From [Pseudomonas] carboxydohydrogena (GTDB lineage: Bacteria; Pseudomonadota; Alphaproteobacteria; Rhizobiales; Xanthobacteraceae), in the NCBI RefSeq assembly GCF_029030725.1, contig NZ_CP113162.1, forward strand, positions 558,001-622,000: a DNA stretch of 64,000 bases. The letters are read 5' to 3'. A program made the translations under genes and the position numbers. Position 1 is the first letter of the stretch. The number at the start of each line of letters is the position of its first letter. Shown here piece by piece: positions 8,492-18,925 of this stretch. The notes below the pieces were generated by a model that did no database searches, had not been told where the DNA came from, and worked only from the letters and a program-made list of their open reading frames with translations.

Positions 8492-10345
8492 ATGTCAGAG
8501 TCCGACCTTCCAGGCCTGAGTGCGGACGATCAAGCGGGCCTTGATATGGGTCCCGGCATTGCCGCCGACACGGGCGGGACTTCGAGCGCATCCGGCTACC
8601 GCGTTCTGGCGCGCAAATATCGTCCCTCGAATTTCGACGACCTGATCGGACAGGACGCGATGGTCCGCACGCTCTCGAATGCGTTCGAGACCGGACGCAT
8701 TCCGCAGGCCTGGATCCTCACCGGCGTGCGCGGCGTCGGCAAGACCACGACTGCGCGCATTCTCGCCCGCGCGCTGAATTACGAATTGGCCGACGGCTCG
8801 GTGAAGGGGCCGACCATCACCATGCCCGCGCCCGGTGTGCATTGCAGGGCGATCATGGAAAGCCGGCACATCGACGTGCTGGAGATGGACGCCGCGTCCC
8901 ACACCGGCATCGATGACGTGCGCCAGATCACCGATGGCGTGCGCTATGCACCATCGAGCGCAAGGTACAAGGTCTACATCATCGACGAAGTCCACATGCT
9001 GTCGGAGAAAGCGTTCAATGCCTTCCTCAAGACGCTGGAGGAGCCGCCGGAGCACGCCAAGTTCGTGTTCGCCACCACCGAAATCCGTAAAGTGCCGGTG
9101 ACGGTGCTGTCGCGCTGCCAGCGTTTCGATCTGCGCCGCGTCGATGCAGACGTGCTGATGGCGCATCTCGCCAATATCGTGACACGCGAAGGCGTCGAGG
9201 CGGAACCCGAGGCGCTGGGCCTGATCGCACGCGCCGCCGAAGGCTCGGTGCGCGATTCTCTATCTTTGCTCGATCAGGCGATCGCGCATGCGGCGGGCCT
9301 CGTGCGTGCCGAGGACGTGCGGCAGATGCTCGGCCTCGCCGACCGTACCCGCGTGATCGATCTGTTCGAGCATCTGGCGAAAGGCGATATCGCCAGCGCC
9401 TTCGCCGAATTCCGCGAGCAGTACGACACCGGTGCCGATCCGGTGGTGGTGCTGAGCGATCTCGCCGAGTTCGTGAACTTCGTCACGCGGGTGAAGGTCG
9501 TGCCCGCGACGGCGGACAACGTCGCGCTTGGCGAGGCGGAGCGTACGCGCGGGCGCGAGTTCGCGACCAAGCTCTCGATGCGCGTGCTGTCGCGGATGTG
9601 GCAGATGCTGCTCAAGGGCATCGCGGAGGTGCAGAACGCCACGCGCCCGCAGGCCGCCGCCGAAATGGTGCTGGTGCGCATCGCCTATGTCGCGGATCTG
9701 CCGACGCCGGACGAGGCCATCAGGATGATCGGCGAGGGGGGCGGTGCGCCTACTGCATCTTCGCCTGTTTCCGGCGCTGGTGCCGCGCCGCGCGCATCCG
9801 CGCCGACATCGCCCGCGCCGCGCGCGCTGCCGCCGCAACGCTCATCAGGCGAGACCGTGGCGCGCCAGCAGCCGCAACCGGTGCAATCGACGGCGCCCCA
9901 GACTGCGCCCACACTGCGGCTGTCGAGCTATCCCGAGATCGTCGCGCTCGCGGCCGAGAAGCGCGACATCGCGCTCAAGACCGCGCTGGAGGCCGATCTT
10001 CGGCTGGTGCGGATGGAGGACGGCAAGCTCGAGGTTGCACTGGAGCGCAGCGCCGTGCGCTCGGTCGTCAACGATCTGCAACGCAAGCTCAAGCAATGGA
10101 CCGGCCGCCGCTGGGCCGTGGCGGTCTCGAACGAAGAAGGCCAGCCGACGTTGCGCGCGCAGGCGCGCGAGCAAAAGGACAAGCTCACCGAAAACGTGCA
10201 GGCCGACCCGCGCGTGCAGGCGGTGATGACGGCGTTTCCCGGCGCGCAGGTAATCGATGTGCGCCGTCTCGCGCCGGAGCCGCCGCCAGCGGTGATGCCG
10301 GTCGAGGACGATGGCGACGGCTTCGATAACGACGACGATCTTTGA
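8492..10345 (+). CDS. dnaX: DNA polymerase III subunits gamma/tau
   Basis: A 617-residue clamp-loader ATPase. The Walker A GVRGVGKTT is at residues 78-86, the DEVHML Walker B and the SRCQRFDLRR sensor region follow, then a Pro/Ala-rich linker (about residues 410-480) and a C-terminal tau domain. It loads the beta clamp and couples polymerase to DnaB. I start it at the ATG at 8492 (MSESDLPGL), downstream of the SRP RNA. The zinc-ribbon region is degenerate: where most DnaX proteins carry four cysteines, only one remains (GVHCRAIMESRH). I see no clear slippery A-run for gamma production by frameshifting. It is followed after 18 bases by ybaB. Confidence 0.95.
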   Translation: MSESDLPGLSADDQAGLDMGPGIAADTGGTSSASGYRVLARKYRPSNFDDLIGQDAMVRTLSNAFETGRIPQAWILTGVRGVGKTTTARILARALNYELADGSVKGPTITMPAPGVHCRAIMESRHIDVLEMDAASHTGIDDVRQITDGVRYAPSSARYKVYIIDEVHMLSEKAFNAFLKTLEEPPEHAKFVFATTEIRKVPVTVLSRCQRFDLRRVDADVLMAHLANIVTREGVEAEPEALGLIARAAEGSVRDSLSLLDQAIAHAAGLVRAEDVRQMLGLADRTRVIDLFEHLAKGDIASAFAEFREQYDTGADPVVVLSDLAEFVNFVTRVKVVPATADNVALGEAERTRGREFATKLSMRVLSRMWQMLLKGIAEVQNATRPQAAAEMVLVRIAYVADLPTPDEAIRMIGEGGGAPTASSPVSGAGAAPRASAPTSPAPRALPPQRSSGETVARQQPQPVQSTAPQTAPTLRLSSYPEIVALAAEKRDIALKTALEADLRLVRMEDGKLEVALERSAVRSVVNDLQRKLKQWTGRRWAVAVSNEEGQPTLRAQAREQKDKLTENVQADPRVQAVMTAFPGAQVIDVRRLAPEPPPAVMPVEDDGDGFDNDDDL

Positions 10346-10363
10346 GAACGAGAAGGACAATTG

Positions 10364-10681
10364 ATGGCTGATTTTCTCGGCATGATGAAGCAGGCCGCCC
10401 AGCTTCAATCGAAGATGAAGGAGATGCAGGAGCAGCTCGACCAGATCGAGGTCGAAGGCTCGGCCGGGGGCAACATGGTCACCGTGCGCATGACCGCGAA
10501 GATGGAGTTGAAGTCGGTGTCCATCGATCCGTCGCTGATGAAGGCGGAGGAGCGCGAGGTGCTGGAGGATCTGCTTGTCGCGGCCCAGAACGACGCGCGC
10601 CGCAAGGCGGAAGACGCGATGCAGGAGCGGATGAAGTCCATCACCGGCGGGTTCAACATTCCGGGGCTGGGTCTCGGCTGA
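10364..10681 (+). CDS. ybaB: YbaB/EbfC nucleoid-associated protein
   Basis: A 105-residue DNA-binding protein of the YbaB/EbfC family: [20 protein letters not shown] with a helical N-terminus, then [20 protein letters not shown] and the SIDPSLM strand pair. It forms tweezer-like homodimers that bind DNA. An AGAAGGA ribosome site lies just before. The ATG at 10364 is used rather than the TTG at 10361. Its place between dnaX and recR is conserved across bacteria, and only one base separates it from recR. Confidence 0.95.
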   Translation: MADFLGMMKQAAQLQSKMKEMQEQLDQIEVEGSAGGNMVTVRMTAKMELKSVSIDPSLMKAEEREVLEDLLVAAQNDARRKAEDAMQERMKSITGGFNIPGLGLG

Positions 10682-10682
10682 G

Positions 10683-11288
10683 ATGGCGTCCACGGTTGCC
10701 GGACCCGAGATCGAGCGGCTGATCCAGTTGCTGGCGCGGCTGCCGGGCCTCGGCCCGCGTTCGGCGCGGCGCGCGGCGCTGCACCTCATCAAGAAGCGCG
10801 AAGCGTTGATGACGCCGCTGGCTTCCGCGTTGCAGGTCGCGATCGAGCGCATCCAAGTGTGCCATACCTGCGGGAACATCGACACGCAGAACCCGTGCAC
10901 GATCTGCACCGACACGCGCCGCGATCCGGCGATCATCGTGGTGGTGGCCGATGTCGCCGACCTCTGGGCGCTGGAGCGCGCGCACGCCACGCAGGGCCGC
11001 TATCATGTGCTGGGCGCGACGCTGTCGCCGCTCGACGGCATCGGGCCGCAGGATCTCACCATCGACGCGCTGGTGACGCGCGCGCAGGCGCCCGAGGTGA
11101 CGGAGATCATTCTCGCGCTCAACGCGACTGTCGATGGCCAGACCACGGCGCATTACGTCACTGATTTGTTGCAGGACGCGGGCGTGAAGGTGACGCGGCT
11201 CGCGCATGGTGTGCCGGTCGGCGGCGAGCTCGATTATCTCGACGAGGGCACGCTGTCGGCGGCGATGCGACAGCGGACGTTGTTTTAA
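10683..11288 (+). CDS. recR: recombination mediator RecR
   Basis: A 201-residue protein with the standard RecR layout: an N-terminal helix-hairpin-helix ([19 protein letters not shown]), a four-cysteine zinc finger (Cys60, Cys63, Cys72, Cys75), a Toprim domain ([15 protein letters not shown]) and a C-terminal walker-B-like segment ([26 protein letters not shown]). With RecF and RecO it loads RecA on gapped DNA. It starts one base after the ybaB stop, so translation is likely coupled. It ends one base before the convergent ampG gene. Confidence 0.97.
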   Translation: MASTVAGPEIERLIQLLARLPGLGPRSARRAALHLIKKREALMTPLASALQVAIERIQVCHTCGNIDTQNPCTICTDTRRDPAIIVVVADVADLWALERAHATQGRYHVLGATLSPLDGIGPQDLTIDALVTRAQAPEVTEIILALNATVDGQTTAHYVTDLLQDAGVKVTRLAHGVPVGGELDYLDEGTLSAAMRQRTLF

Positions 11289-11289
11289 C

Positions 11290-12642
11290 CTACGTCTTGA
11301 TCGGACCGAGCGTCTCGAAATGCCCGCGCGCCTGCAACCATGCCAGCAGCATGAAGCTCGGTATTGCGACCAGCATGCAGATCGCGAAGAACCATGCCCA
11401 GCCGGTCGCGGCCGCAACATAGCCCGCGCCGGATGAGAGATAGGTGCGCCCGATGGCAGCAAGCGCGGTGAGCAGCGCGTATTGGGTCGCGGTGTGCGCG
11501 GGGTTCCTACATAGAGCGGAGAGATAGGCGACGAAGATCACGGTGCCGACGGCGCTGGTGAAGTTCTCGGCGGTGATCGCCAGCGCCAGCGCGTAATGAT
11601 CGATGCCGACGATGGCGAGCCACGAGAATGACAAATTGGCGACGGCTTGCAGGATGCCGCCGATCCACAGGCTCGCGACCAGCGAGTAGCGGCTGGCGAG
11701 AAAGCCGCCCGCGAACCCGCCGAGCAGCGTCGCGCCAAGGCCGAGCCCTTTCACGATGGCAGCGTAATCATTGCGGGTGAAGCCGAGATCAATCACGAAG
11801 GGGGCGGTCATGGTGCCGGAAAACGCATCGGTGAACTTGAACAGCACGACGAAAGCGAGAATGGCCCACGCATCCTTGTAGGCCGCGAATTCGGTGAACG
11901 CGCCGGTCGCGGCATGAACGATGCGGCCGAACGTGCGCTCGGTGCTGCCTTCTTCGGACCGCCGCGATGATTCAGGCTCGGTGGCGAGCAACGCGGTCAC
12001 CATGCCGATGACGACAAGCGCCGCCATCGCGATGTAGCCCCACTGCCATGCCGCATGCCGGTTCAAGCCGGCGCTCTCGAACCCGCTGACGAGAAACAGC
12101 GCGCCCGCGGTCGAGAGCAGCATGCCGACGCGATAGGCCGCGACATAAGAGGCCATGCCGGCGGCCTGCTCGTTCTCGGGCAGCGCCTCGACGCGGAAGG
12201 CGTCGATCACGATGTCCTGCGTCGCCGACGCCGCGGCGACGAACAGCGCGGCTAGCGCGACACCGAGCGGCCTTGTTGGATCGCTCAGCGCCAGCAACAC
12301 GATCGCGGCCATCAGCAGCAATTGGGAAAAGATCAGCCAAGCCCGCCGCCGTCCGAGAAGGCGGGTGAGGATCGGGACGTTCAGCGCATCGACCAGCGGC
12401 GCCCAGAAAAACTTGATCGTGTAGGGCGTGCCGACCAGCGCGAACAGGCCGATAGTCTTGAGATCGACGCCCGCCTCGCGCATCCACACCAGCAGCGTCG
12501 AGCCCGACAATGCCAGCGGCAGGCCCGAGGAGAAGCCGAGGAACAGCACCACCAGCACGCGCGGCTGAAGATAGACCGCGAGCGCTGTGCGCCAAGATGT
12601 GCGGGGGGTGGGGGATGTCTCGGCGTTCTCGGGCGATGTCAT
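11290..12642 (-). CDS. ampG: AmpG-type muropeptide permease (MFS)
   Basis: A 450-residue major facilitator protein with about twelve membrane helices. The start of the core (GFSSGLPLALSGSTLLVWMREAGVDLKTIGLFALVGTPYTIKF) and the loop GRRRAWLIFSQLLL are typical of AmpG, which imports GlcNAc-anhMurNAc peptides from the periplasm for cell-wall recycling and links to beta-lactamase induction. The length is about that of short AmpG proteins. No ampC or ampR lies in the window. It converges on recR with no room for a separate terminator. Confidence 0.88.
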   Translation of the reverse strand: MTSPENAETSPTPRTSWRTALAVYLQPRVLVVLFLGFSSGLPLALSGSTLLVWMREAGVDLKTIGLFALVGTPYTIKFFWAPLVDALNVPILTRLLGRRRAWLIFSQLLLMAAIVLLALSDPTRPLGVALAALFVAAASATQDIVIDAFRVEALPENEQAAGMASYVAAYRVGMLLSTAGALFLVSGFESAGLNRHAAWQWGYIAMAALVVIGMVTALLATEPESSRRSEEGSTERTFGRIVHAATGAFTEFAAYKDAWAILAFVVLFKFTDAFSGTMTAPFVIDLGFTRNDYAAIVKGLGLGATLLGGFAGGFLASRYSLVASLWIGGILQAVANLSFSWLAIVGIDHYALALAITAENFTSAVGTVIFVAYLSALCRNPAHTATQYALLTALAAIGRTYLSSGAGYVAAATGWAWFFAICMLVAIPSFMLLAWLQARGHFETLGPIKT

Positions 12643-12706
12643 GAAGCGGTGTTAGCAGATTCGTCCGACTTTTCCCCGCCCGCACGGGGACCGCCTCATT
12701 GGGATG

Positions 12707-13909
12707 TCACTCCCCCGCCTGCAACCGACGCGGTTGCGCGGGAAACAGGTCGGAGCCGCCGCTGGCCTTGGCTGTCTCGGACGCGTCAGTCTTCTCGAAA
12801 TCGAGTTCCTCGATCCTGGCTGCGCGCTTGCCGATCTTGTTGACCGAGATCAGCACCTGACGGACATCCTCGTTGACCTGATCAAAATGGCCTCCGAGCT
12901 TGCTGACGCGGTCGCGCAGCCGCTCGATGTCGGTCATCATGTTCATGACCTCGGTGCGGATCTGATCCGCCGCGTCGCGCATGCGCGCATCTTTCAAAAT
13001 CTGCTGCATCACCTGGATCGCGAGCATCAGGAGCGAGGGCGATACCAGCACGACGCGGGCGCGATAGGCTTTCTGCACGACGTCGTCGAAGCCATCGTGG
13101 ATTTCCGCATAGACGGATTCGGACGGCACGAACATCAATGCCGTGTCCTGCGTCTCGCCGGGAACGAGATATTTCTCGGCAATGTCGGAGACGTGCTTCA
13201 TCACGTCCTGCCGCAGCCGCTGCGAAGCAAATTTCTTCTCGTCGTCGGTTTTCGCCTCGCGCAGCGCGGTGACGGCTTCGAGCGGAAATTTCGCGTCGAT
13301 GCAAAGTGGCCGCTGGTCGGGCAGGAACACCACGCAATCCGGGCGCTTGTTGTTGGTCAGTGTGTGCTGGAAGGCGAAGGAGCCTTTCGGTAGCCCGTCT
13401 TGCACGATGGCTTCCATCCGCGCCTGCCCGAACGCGCCGCGCGCCTGCTTGTTGGCGAGCACGTCGCGCAGCGTCGTGACCTGCGTGGTGAGATCGGTGA
13501 GGTTCTTGTGTGCGTTGTCGATGATGCCGAGGCGCTCGTGCAGCGCGCGCAGGCTGTCCATGGTGTTGCGCGTGGTCTGCTCCATGGACTGGCCGACGCG
13601 GTGCGTCACCGAATCCAGCCGCTCGTTCACTGCGCGCGCCATCTCGGCCTGCCGCCCGACAAGCGCCTGTCCCATCTCGTGCACGCGGCCCGCGGCTTCG
13701 TTCTGGGTGCGCAGCACCTCGCTGAGGCGCTCCTCCATCTCGTCGGCGCGGATCGCCTGCGCCATGGCGAGCGCAGCGCTTCGGCGTCCCGAGAGGGACA
13801 TGATGAGCGCGATGATCGCGAGCAGAACAAGCGCGAGCACGCCGAAGCCGAGCAGGGCCGCGCCGGTGCGGACGGGAAGGTCGCCGATGGAAAACAGGAT
13901 CTCGTTCAT
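12707..13909 (-). CDS. rmuC: DNA recombination protein RmuC
   Basis: A 400-residue protein: one N-terminal membrane helix (about residues 14-36), a long predicted coiled coil (about 45-165) and the RmuC nuclease-like domain, seen in KRPDCVVFLPDQRPLCIDAKFPLEA, then ETQDTALMFVPSESVYAEI and SPSLLMLAIQVMQQI. RmuC limits DNA inversions and acts on DNA ends in a way not fully defined. The ATG at 13909 (MNEILFSIGDLPVRTG) is the sensible start; the open frame runs further upstream over the def promoter region but encodes nothing recognisable there. It is divergent from def. Confidence 0.93.
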   Translation of the reverse strand: MNEILFSIGDLPVRTGAALLGFGVLALVLLAIIALIMSLSGRRSAALAMAQAIRADEMEERLSEVLRTQNEAAGRVHEMGQALVGRQAEMARAVNERLDSVTHRVGQSMEQTTRNTMDSLRALHERLGIIDNAHKNLTDLTTQVTTLRDVLANKQARGAFGQARMEAIVQDGLPKGSFAFQHTLTNNKRPDCVVFLPDQRPLCIDAKFPLEAVTALREAKTDDEKKFASQRLRQDVMKHVSDIAEKYLVPGETQDTALMFVPSESVYAEIHDGFDDVVQKAYRARVVLVSPSLLMLAIQVMQQILKDARMRDAADQIRTEVMNMMTDIERLRDRVSKLGGHFDQVNEDVRQVLISVNKIGKRAARIEELDFEKTDASETAKASGGSDLFPAQPRRLQAGE

Positions 13910-14047
13910 CGCGGCACTGTAGCGCGATTCGGAATGCGGTGCGAACGAATAGGGAACATTTATGGTTAATAATTTATTTCGGCCGCGCCGGGCGCGAGTC
14001 CGCATGGGCCGTTTGACCGCGAAACGCGCAGCGATTACATCGCGGGC

Positions 14048-14563
14048 ATGGCCATTCGTGACATCATCAGCATTCCTGACAAGCGCCTGCGCGCTGTCTC
14101 CGATCCTGTCGCCAAGATCACGCCCGAGGTGCGCGCGCTCGCCGAGGACATGTTCGAAACCATGTACGACGCGCCGGGCATCGGACTCGCCGCCATCCAG
14201 GTGGCGGTGCCGTTGCGGCTGATCACCATGGACCTCGCCAAGAAGGAGGGCGAGAAGGCGCCGCGAGTCTTCATCAATCCGGAAATTCTGTCGAAGTCCG
14301 AGGATTTTTCGGTTTACGAGGAAGGTTGCCTGTCGATCCCGGAATATTATGAGGAAGTCGAGCGGGCGGCATCGGTGCGTGTGCGCTTCATGGACCTCGA
14401 CGGCAAGGTGCATGAGGAGGATGCGGAAGGGTTGTTCGCGACCTGCATCCAGCACGAGATCGATCATCTCAACGGCGTTCTGTTCATCGACTATCTGTCC
14501 AAGCTCAAGCGCGACCGCGTGATGAAGAAGTTCACCAAGGCCGCGAAACTCGCGGCGAAGTAA
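14048..14563 (+). CDS. def: peptide deformylase
   Basis: A 171-residue metalloenzyme that removes the formyl group from nascent proteins. All three motifs are intact: GIGLAA (44-49), EGCLSIP (92-98, metal-ligand Cys94) and HEIDH (136-140, two histidine ligands and the catalytic Glu). It leads a def-fmt-truA unit in which fmt starts 11 bases after the stop. Deformylase and formyltransferase act at opposite ends of the same formyl-methionine cycle, which explains the pairing. Confidence 0.97.
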   Translation: MAIRDIISIPDKRLRAVSDPVAKITPEVRALAEDMFETMYDAPGIGLAAIQVAVPLRLITMDLAKKEGEKAPRVFINPEILSKSEDFSVYEEGCLSIPEYYEEVERAASVRVRFMDLDGKVHEEDAEGLFATCIQHEIDHLNGVLFIDYLSKLKRDRVMKKFTKAAKLAAK

Positions 14564-14574
14564 CAGCGAGCCTC

Positions 14575-15507
14575 ATGCCGCTTCGTCTGATCTTCATGGG
14601 CACGCCGGATTTCGCGGTGCCGACGCTACGCGCGCTGCATGCGCACGGCCACGAGATCGTGGCGGTCTATACCCGCGCGGCCAAGCCCGCAGGGCGCGGC
14701 ATGAAATTGCAGCCCACGCCTGTGGAGCGAGCGGCGCGCGAACTGGGCCTTGCCGTGCTGACGCCGTCCACGCTGAAGACACCGGAAGCGGAAGTCGAAT
14801 TTCGCTCCCACAAGGCCGATGCCTCAGTCGTCGTCGCCTACGGCATGATCCTGCCCGAAAATATTCTCAACGCTGTGCCGCTGGGCTGCTTCAACCTTCA
14901 TGCCTCGCTGCTGCCGCGCTGGCGCGGCGCCGCGCCGATCCAGCGCGCCATCATGACGGGCGATGCCGAATCCGGTGTCATGGTGATGAAGATGGACGTC
15001 GGGCTCGATACCGGCGATGTCGCGATGACGGACCGCCTGCCGATCACGGACGAGATGACCGCGCAGGATCTGCACGACGCGCTCGCGCCGCGCGGTGCGG
15101 ACCTCATGGTGCGGGCGATGGCCGCGCTGGAGCAGGGCCGTCTCGCTCTTACGCCGCAGGATGAACCGGGTGTCACCTACGCCGCCAAGATCGGCAAGCT
15201 TGAGGCGAAGATCGACTGGACGAAACCCGCGCGCGAGGTGCTGCGACATATCCATGGTCTGTCGCCGTTTCCTGGCGCGTGGTTCGAGGTGGAGATCGAT
15301 GGCGCGCCGGTTCGCATCAAGGTGTTGCGGTGTGAACTGGCGAAAGGCTCAGGCGCGCCGGGCGCGCTGCTCGACGATCGGCTGACAATCGCATGTGGGA
15401 GTGGCGCGATCCGCCTTATTCAAATCCAGCGCGCGGGCAAGCAGCCGATGATGGCGGCGGACTTTCTGCGCGGTACACCGTTGTCGCCACCGCTGCGTGT
15501 GGTCTGA
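14575..15507 (+). CDS. fmt: methionyl-tRNA formyltransferase
   Basis: A 310-residue enzyme that formylates initiator Met-tRNA with 10-formyl-THF. The N-terminal Rossmann domain begins [15 protein letters not shown]; the catalytic block [16 protein letters not shown] is at residues 107-122 with the downstream D-x-G-L-D-T-G segment. The C-terminal OB domain ([13 protein letters not shown]...RVKVLRC-like) binds the tRNA. Its TGA overlaps the truA ATG at 15507, so the two are translationally coupled. Confidence 0.97.
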   Translation: MPLRLIFMGTPDFAVPTLRALHAHGHEIVAVYTRAAKPAGRGMKLQPTPVERAARELGLAVLTPSTLKTPEAEVEFRSHKADASVVVAYGMILPENILNAVPLGCFNLHASLLPRWRGAAPIQRAIMTGDAESGVMVMKMDVGLDTGDVAMTDRLPITDEMTAQDLHDALAPRGADLMVRAMAALEQGRLALTPQDEPGVTYAAKIGKLEAKIDWTKPAREVLRHIHGLSPFPGAWFEVEIDGAPVRIKVLRCELAKGSGAPGALLDDRLTIACGSGAIRLIQIQRAGKQPMMAADFLRGTPLSPPLRVV

Positions 15508-16244
15508 TGCCGCGCTACAAGCTCATCATCGAATATGACGGCACGCCGTTTTGTGGCTGGCAGTATCAGGACAACGGCCCATCGGTACAGGGCGCGCTGG
15601 AAGATGCCGTCCATGCAATGACGGGAAGCCGTGTGCGCGTGAATGGCGCGGGCCGCACCGATGCCGGCGTGCATGCGCTGGGGCAGGTCGCGCATATCGA
15701 TCTGGAAAAAACCTATCGCGCCGATCGCGTGCGTGACGCGCTGAACGCGCATCTGCGGCCGCATCCCATCGGCGTGTTGTCGGCGGAGATCGTGCCGGAG
15801 ACGTTCGAGGCGAGGTTCTCGGCGCTCAAGCGGCACTACATCTATCGCATCAGCAACCGCCGCGCGAACCTCGCGCTCGATGTGAATCATGCGTGGCGCG
15901 TGGCGCGGCCGCTCGATGTCGCGAAAATGCAGGACGCCGCGCAGGTGCTGATCGGCAAGCACGATTTCACGACATTCCGCGACACCGAATGTCAGGCGAA
16001 GTCGCCGGAGAAGACGCTCGATCAGCTTGATGTCGTGCGCCACGGCGATGCCGTCAACATCATCACCTCCGCACGTTCGTTCCTGCACAGCCAGGTCCGC
16101 TCGATGGTCGGCTCATTGGTCTGGGTCGGGCATGGGCGCTGGAATGCTGACGACATGCGCAAGGCGCTCAATGCGCGCAATCGCGCCGCCTGTGGTCCGG
16201 TCGCACCGCCGGACGGGCTATATCTGGTGAAGGTGGATTACTGA
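15507..16244 (+). CDS. truA: tRNA pseudouridine(38-40) synthase
   Basis: A 245-residue TruA. The catalytic motif GRTDAGVHA places the nucleophile at Asp52; the [12 protein letters not shown] and [11 protein letters not shown] segments are also typical. It converts uridines 38-40 in the anticodon arm of many tRNAs. I start it at the ATG that shares an A with the fmt stop (TGATG), rather than further upstream inside fmt. It converges on the nucleosidase gene with a 7-base overlap of the 3' ends. Confidence 0.96.
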   Translation: MPRYKLIIEYDGTPFCGWQYQDNGPSVQGALEDAVHAMTGSRVRVNGAGRTDAGVHALGQVAHIDLEKTYRADRVRDALNAHLRPHPIGVLSAEIVPETFEARFSALKRHYIYRISNRRANLALDVNHAWRVARPLDVAKMQDAAQVLIGKHDFTTFRDTECQAKSPEKTLDQLDVVRHGDAVNIITSARSFLHSQVRSMVGSLVWVGHGRWNADDMRKALNARNRAACGPVAPPDGLYLVKVDY

Positions 16245-16810
16245 GCGGTCTGCGCGAGCAGCGGCTTCATCGCATCCCAGAACAGTTCTTCGCCGTCTTT
16301 GACGTTGTCCTGCCAGTGATCGGCGGCGTTGTCGTCGGCCTCGTCGGTGATGAACTTGAACGCGCGCCACGGCATCGAATGACGCTGGCAGACATGGGCG
16401 ATGGCGTAAAGCTCCATGTCGACGATATCGACGTTGTTCTCGACCAGCCATGGATCGGCCGCGGTGACGAAACTGTCGCCGGTGCCGCAGATCACGCCGT
16501 CGTGCCCGGAGGACAGACGATCGATCTCCGGTGAAAATGGCGTGCGCCCGCGCGGTGCTAGCGGCATCGCCATCATGTCGCGTTGAATAACATGGGCGAC
16601 CTCGACGAGGCCGTTGTGCATCTTGTGAATTTTCCCGGCGGTGCCGTAATTGACGACGAGGCGCGGGCGCAGCACTAAAAGCGCGAGCGTCGCAGCGCTT
16701 GCCGCGTTGACCTTGCCGACGCCGGTGTAGATCACTTCGACGCCGTCCGGCGCGCGCGCCTTGTCGAGTTCGTCGTCGATGGCGGTGAGAACGAGGATGT
16801 TGCCGCTCAT
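16238..16810 (-). CDS. MTA/SAH nucleosidase-like protein (phosphorylase superfamily 1)
   Basis: A 190-residue member of the nucleoside phosphorylase/MTAN fold, shorter than the usual 230-residue Pfs. Visible are [17 protein letters not shown], the NYGTAGKI loop, [11 protein letters not shown] (probable substrate-binding Glu133) and FKFITDEAD, whose Asp would be the catalytic acid. If a true nucleosidase it would cleave the glycosidic bond of methylthioadenosine or S-adenosylhomocysteine, but the shorter length leaves the substrate open. It is the last gene of the dapD-dapE run, 10 bases behind dapE. Confidence 0.8.
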   Translation of the reverse strand: MSGNILVLTAIDDELDKARAPDGVEVIYTGVGKVNAASAATLALLVLRPRLVVNYGTAGKIHKMHNGLVEVAHVIQRDMMAMPLAPRGRTPFSPEIDRLSSGHDGVICGTGDSFVTAADPWLVENNVDIVDMELYAIAHVCQRHSMPWRAFKFITDEADDNAADHWQDNVKDGEELFWDAMKPLLAQTAQ

Positions 16811-16820
16811 GCGCGCGCCC

Positions 16821-17975
16821 TCACTTGAAGTAGCGATCCAGCACGCCGCGATAGATTTTCGTCAGGGCTTCGAGATCGGCGACCGGCGTGCGCTCGTCGA
16901 TCTGGTGCATGGTCTGGCCGACGAGGCCGAATTCCAGCACCGGGCAATAATGCGTGATGAAACGCGCATCCGAGGTGCCGCCGCCGGTGTCGAGTTTCGG
17001 CGTGCGGCCGGTGACCTCGCTGATCGCGCCGGTGACGAGATCGGTGAACGCGCCGGGCTGCGTCAGGAAGGCGTCTGCGTTCGACGGCTCCCATTCGATG
17101 CGCGCGGTGATGCGGTTGCCGGAAAGTTTTTCGACGCGTTCCTCGATCAACTTGCGCAGCGCGTCCTGCGTGCGGCTGTCATTATGGCGGATGTTGAAGC
17201 GCGCCCGTGCCTGCGCGGGGATCACGTTCCACGCCGGGTTTCCGGTGTCGATCGAGAGAAATTCCAGATTCGACGGCGGGAAATGTTCGCTGCCCTGATC
17301 GAGCGGGTCGGCGTTCAGCGCGCTGACCAGCGCCGCGATGTCCGGCAGCGGATTGTGCGCGCGGTCGGGATAGGCGGCGTGGCCCTGCCTGCCTTCGACG
17401 ATGAGCGTCCCGGACAGCGAGCCGCGCCGCCCGGCCTTGATGCAATCGCCGAGTGCGTTGACGTTGCTCGGCTCGCCGAGCAGACAATGGTCGAATTTTT
17501 CGCCGCGCTTCGCCGCCCAGTCGAGCAACTTCACCGTGCCGTTGACGGCGGGGCCTTCCTCGTCGCCGGTGATAAGGAAAGAAATCGAGCCTTTCGGGTG
17601 TCCATCGTTCGCTTGCAGATAATCCAGCACGGCCGCGACCGAACAGGCAATCGCGCCCTTCATGTCGACCGCGCCGCGCCCGTACAGTACGCCGCCATCG
17701 ACCTCGCCCGCGAACGCATCGTGCGACCATGCCGCGTCATTGCCCGGAGGCACCACGTCGGTGTGGCCCGCGAAGGTGATGTGTGGTGCGCTGGTGCCGA
17801 TCCGGGCGTAGAGGTTGTCGGTGTCGTCCGCGCCCGGCTCGGTAAAGGTCAGGCGATGGGTTTCAAAACCCGCGTCCTTCAAAAGCTTTTCAAGAACGCC
17901 GAGCGCGCCCGCATCCGCCGGCGTCACCGAAGGGCAACGCAGCAGGTCGCGGGCGATGTCGAGCGCCTTGCTCAT
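16821..17975 (-). CDS. dapE: succinyl-diaminopimelate desuccinylase
   Basis: A 384-residue M20 metallopeptidase-fold enzyme of the lysine/meso-diaminopimelate pathway that releases LL-DAP from its N-succinyl derivative. Metal ligands and catalytic residues can be placed: GHTDVVP with His71 and Asp73, GAVDMKG with bridging Asp104, and TGDEEGPA with Glu139 and Glu140. The dimerisation domain sits in the middle. It starts 4 bases after dapD ends, so the two consecutive succinylase-branch enzymes are co-translated. Confidence 0.96.
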   Translation of the reverse strand: MSKALDIARDLLRCPSVTPADAGALGVLEKLLKDAGFETHRLTFTEPGADDTDNLYARIGTSAPHITFAGHTDVVPPGNDAAWSHDAFAGEVDGGVLYGRGAVDMKGAIACSVAAVLDYLQANDGHPKGSISFLITGDEEGPAVNGTVKLLDWAAKRGEKFDHCLLGEPSNVNALGDCIKAGRRGSLSGTLIVEGRQGHAAYPDRAHNPLPDIAALVSALNADPLDQGSEHFPPSNLEFLSIDTGNPAWNVIPAQARARFNIRHNDSRTQDALRKLIEERVEKLSGNRITARIEWEPSNADAFLTQPGAFTDLVTGAISEVTGRTPKLDTGGGTSDARFITHYCPVLEFGLVGQTMHQIDERTPVADLEALTKIYRGVLDRYFK

Positions 17976-17979
17976 GGGA

Positions 17980-18825
17980 TCAGTCGCGCAACAATTCGTT
18001 GATGGAGGTCTTCGAGCGGGTCTTCTCGTCCACCCGCTTGACGATCACCGCGCAATACAGCGACGGGCCGGGCGTGCCGTCCTTCATCGGCTTGCCGGGC
18101 AGCGAGCCCGGCACCACCACCGAATAGGCGGGCACTTCGCCGACAAACGTCTCGCCGGTGGCGCGGTCGATGATCTTGGTCGATGCGCCGATGAACACGC
18201 CCATCGACAGCACCGCGCCCTTGCGCACGATGACGCCCTCGGCCACTTCCGAGCGCGCGCCGATGAAACAATCGTCCTCGATGATGACCGGACCGGCTTG
18301 TAGCGGCTCGAGCACGCCGCCGATGCCGACACCGCCGGAGATGTGGACGTGCTTGCCGATCTGCGCGCAGGAGCCGACGGTGGACCATGTATCGATCATG
18401 GTCGCCTCATCGACATAGGCGCCGAGATTGACGAAGGACGGCATCAGCACGACGTTCTTGCCGATGAAGGCGGAGCGGCGGACAATCGCGCCCGGCACCG
18501 CACGGAAGCCCGCTTCGCGGAAGCTCTGCTCGGAATAGTCCTCGAACTTCGAGGGCACCTTGTCCCACCAGTGCGCGCCGCCGGGGCCGCCGGGAATCGG
18601 CGCCATGTCGTTCAGCCGGAACGACAGCAGCACGGCCTTCTTCAGCCACTGATTGACCTTCCACTGCCCGTTCGCCTGCGGCTCCGCGACCCGCGCCTCG
18701 CCCTTGTCGAGCATGTCGAGCGCCAGCTCCACGGCGTCGCGCACCTCGCCCTTGGTCGAGGCGTTGACGGTGTCGCGGGCGTCGAAAGCAGTGTTCAGCG
18801 TGGTTTCGAGGGCGGAGAGAGACAT
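17980..18825 (-). CDS. dapD: tetrahydrodipicolinate N-succinyltransferase
   Basis: A 281-residue enzyme that succinylates tetrahydrodipicolinate using succinyl-CoA. It has the helical N-terminal domain ([19 protein letters not shown]) and a left-handed beta-helix of hexapeptide repeats from about residue 110, including [27 protein letters not shown] and [11 protein letters not shown]. The ATG at 18825 gives the usual family N-terminus; the longer frame upstream adds 16 residues without support. It feeds its product directly to the next gene, dapE. Confidence 0.96.
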   Translation of the reverse strand: MSLSALETTLNTAFDARDTVNASTKGEVRDAVELALDMLDKGEARVAEPQANGQWKVNQWLKKAVLLSFRLNDMAPIPGGPGGAHWWDKVPSKFEDYSEQSFREAGFRAVPGAIVRRSAFIGKNVVLMPSFVNLGAYVDEATMIDTWSTVGSCAQIGKHVHISGGVGIGGVLEPLQAGPVIIEDDCFIGARSEVAEGVIVRKGAVLSMGVFIGASTKIIDRATGETFVGEVPAYSVVVPGSLPGKPMKDGTPGPSLYCAVIVKRVDEKTRSKTSINELLRD

Positions 18826-18925
18826 CGGTTTCCTTGGAAAATCAGATGGATAGGAATTGCAGATGGCCTGCATAATTGCAGACGATCTTTGACGGAATTT
18901 TCCGGGGAGAGCAAGGCGGGCGCGA

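Noticed and set aside
8492-10345. Programmed frameshifting in dnaX to make gamma
   Set aside because: I found no A-rich slippery site of the E. coli type with a downstream hairpin.
13910-14467. N-terminal extension of rmuC over the def gene
   Set aside because: The extra codons are antisense to def and the usual RmuC membrane helix begins at the ATG at 13909.
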